Positions 5,767 to 6,632 of a stretch of 6,632 bases of DNA are shown piece by piece. The notes beneath the pieces are model-generated. The model was given only the letters and a program-made list of their open reading frames with translations, did not search any database and had not been told where the DNA came from. Each line of letters begins with the position of its first letter. The stretch's first letter is position 1. The stretch comes from JBFYTX01 sp964442335. GTDB taxonomy: Bacteria > Chloroflexota > Dehalococcoidia > Dehalococcoidales > RBG-16-60-22. Made by a program: the position numbers and the translations under genes. The DNA lies in contig CAYTZI010000121.1 in assembly GCA_964442335.1 (NCBI GenBank), forward strand, positions 1-6,632. Direction: 5' to 3'.

Positions 5767-6603
5767 ATGACTACATGGGGTTTAGTAATTGATATATCCA
5801 AATGTAACGCCTGTTATTGCTGTTTTACTGCCTGTAAAGATGAATACTGGGAAAACGATTATCCTCTCTATACCGCGGCGCAGCCAAGACACGGGCAGTT
5901 GTGGATGAACCTTCTTAAGAGTGAGCGTGGTCAACATCCTTTTATCAAAGTTGCCTACATGCCTTTACCATGTATGCAATGCCAGGACGCTCCGTGCATT
6001 AAGGCATCCAAGAATGGGGCTGTTTACAAGAGACCTGACGGCATCGTGGTCATTGACCCGCAGAAAGCCGCAGGACAGTCCCAGTTAGTCAAGTCATGTC
6101 CTTACGGAGTTATCTATTGGAACGAGGAGAAAAAACTCCCCCAGAAGTGCACTTTCTGCGTCCACCGGCTGGAAGAAGGCCAGGTTCCAAGGTGCGTACA
6201 GGCCTGCCCGACCGGAGCTTTAACTTTCGGCGACCTGGATGACCCGAAGAGCGAGGTTTCCAAATTGTTAAAATCATCTAAAGCCGAGGCTTTCCATCCC
6301 GAGTGGAATACCAGCCCCAGCGTCTATTATGTAGACCTGTACAAGGTAACAAAAAAATTCATCGCTGGCAACGTTGTGTTCGAAGACACGGATGAATGCG
6401 CTGAAGGCGTAGCGGCAACTCTGACCGTCAACGGTAAGTCTATGAAGACAACCACCAACAACTATGGCGACTTTGAATTTGATGGCCTAGATGCCGGAAA
6501 ATACAAAGTAAATCTGGAATACACCGGTTACACTCCGAAAGCGCTAACTATTGACCTGAAAACAGATAAATACTTGGGCAATATTTTCCTGGCCAAGACA
6601 TAA
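5767..6603 (+). CDS. athS: Transhydroxylase-type small subunit: three-cluster ferredoxin with C-terminal beta-sandwich
   Basis: This 278-residue partner of the catalytic subunit has close to the 274 residues I recall for P. acidigallici. The first 155 residues are a polyferredoxin of the DMSO-reductase small-subunit type. Cysteines sit at 13, 16, 19, 23; 69, 72, 77; 111; 128, 131, 143, 147. By the usual pairing this gives three [4Fe-4S] clusters: C13/16/19 with C147, C69/72/77 with C111, and C128/131/143 with C23. The fourth cluster of ordinary relatives is absent: S81 and A79 flank the place of the missing cysteine of group II, and group III keeps only C111 (SCPYG). Residues about 196-278 (FIAGNVVFEDTDE onward, with YGDFEFDGLDAGKYKV) form a carboxypeptidase-regulatory/Cna-B-like beta-sandwich, a known feature of this family. 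No signal peptide is present. Because transhydroxylation is redox-neutral, the clusters may be structural or serve for activation; in a resorcinol hydroxylase they would export electrons. Confidence 0.92.
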   Translation: MTTWGLVIDISKCNACYCCFTACKDEYWENDYPLYTAAQPRHGQLWMNLLKSERGQHPFIKVAYMPLPCMQCQDAPCIKASKNGAVYKRPDGIVVIDPQKAAGQSQLVKSCPYGVIYWNEEKKLPQKCTFCVHRLEEGQVPRCVQACPTGALTFGDLDDPKSEVSKLLKSSKAEAFHPEWNTSPSVYYVDLYKVTKKFIAGNVVFEDTDECAEGVAATLTVNGKSMKTTTNNYGDFEFDGLDAGKYKVNLEYTGYTPKALTIDLKTDKYLGNIFLAKT

Positions 6604-6623
6604 ATAATAGAGAAAATCGAATT

Positions 6624-6632
6624 AAAAGGGGG
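6624..6632 (+). promoter_or_regulatory. Probable ribosome binding site of a further operon gene beyond the window
   Basis: AAAAGGGGG closes the window 21 bases after the small-subunit stop. It resembles the other Shine-Dalgarno sites here, and no hairpin terminator lies between, so another cotranscribed gene probably starts within about 10 bases past the edge. Confidence 0.55.

Noticed and set aside
1..6632. Mobile element, CRISPR array, tRNA or rRNA
   Set aside because: I saw no transposase or integrase frame, no regularly spaced repeats, and no tRNA-like fold or conserved rRNA stretch on either strand.

Overview
The window carries the end of a transport cluster and the start of what looks like an anaerobic polyphenol-metabolism operon. 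Its main content is a complete two-subunit molybdenum enzyme of the pyrogallol-phloroglucinol transhydroxylase type (large subunit 3159-5747, small subunit 5767-6603). The family is known from strict anaerobes such as Pelobacter acidigallici and, as the related resorcinol hydroxylase, from anaerobic denitrifiers. Strong AGGAGG-type ribosome binding sites and mid-range base composition fit an anaerobic bacterium (a Dehalococcoidia-like Chloroflexota, a Desulfobacterota or a clostridial lineage are all possible). The sequence alone does not fix the phylum.

Layout, left to right. Positions 3-191 (+) are the last 62 codons of an ABC transporter ATPase whose body lies outside the window. It converges with, and overlaps by 3 bp, a 12-helix major facilitator superfamily transporter on the minus strand (188-1414). 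A 325-bp divergent intergenic region (1415-1739) has candidate promoters in both directions. A plus-strand gene (1740-2831) encodes a two-cupin protein built from an internal duplication, with both metal-binding sites intact. A 327-bp gap (2832-3158) follows, holding a good promoter candidate, a perfect 12-bp palindrome just downstream of it, and a leader with inverted repeats. Then come the large and small subunit genes, 19 bp apart. The window ends on AAAAGGGGG, a probable ribosome binding site for a further gene of the same operon.

How the genes may work together. The large subunit keeps every active-site residue I recall from the P. acidigallici enzyme: the Mo-ligand serine, the Asp/His/Tyr set and the Cys-x-x-Tyr pair. 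The small subunit has exactly the twelve cysteines needed for three [4Fe-4S] clusters, plus the C-terminal beta-sandwich typical of this family. The expected chemistry is cofactor-neutral transfer of a hydroxyl group between polyhydroxybenzenes, or hydroxylation of a resorcinol-type ring, feeding anaerobic ring reduction. The bicupin is not a recognised part of this pathway. Its position just upstream makes it the most interesting unknown here. No regulator gene is present, but the palindrome next to the large-subunit promoter suggests control by a dimeric repressor encoded elsewhere.
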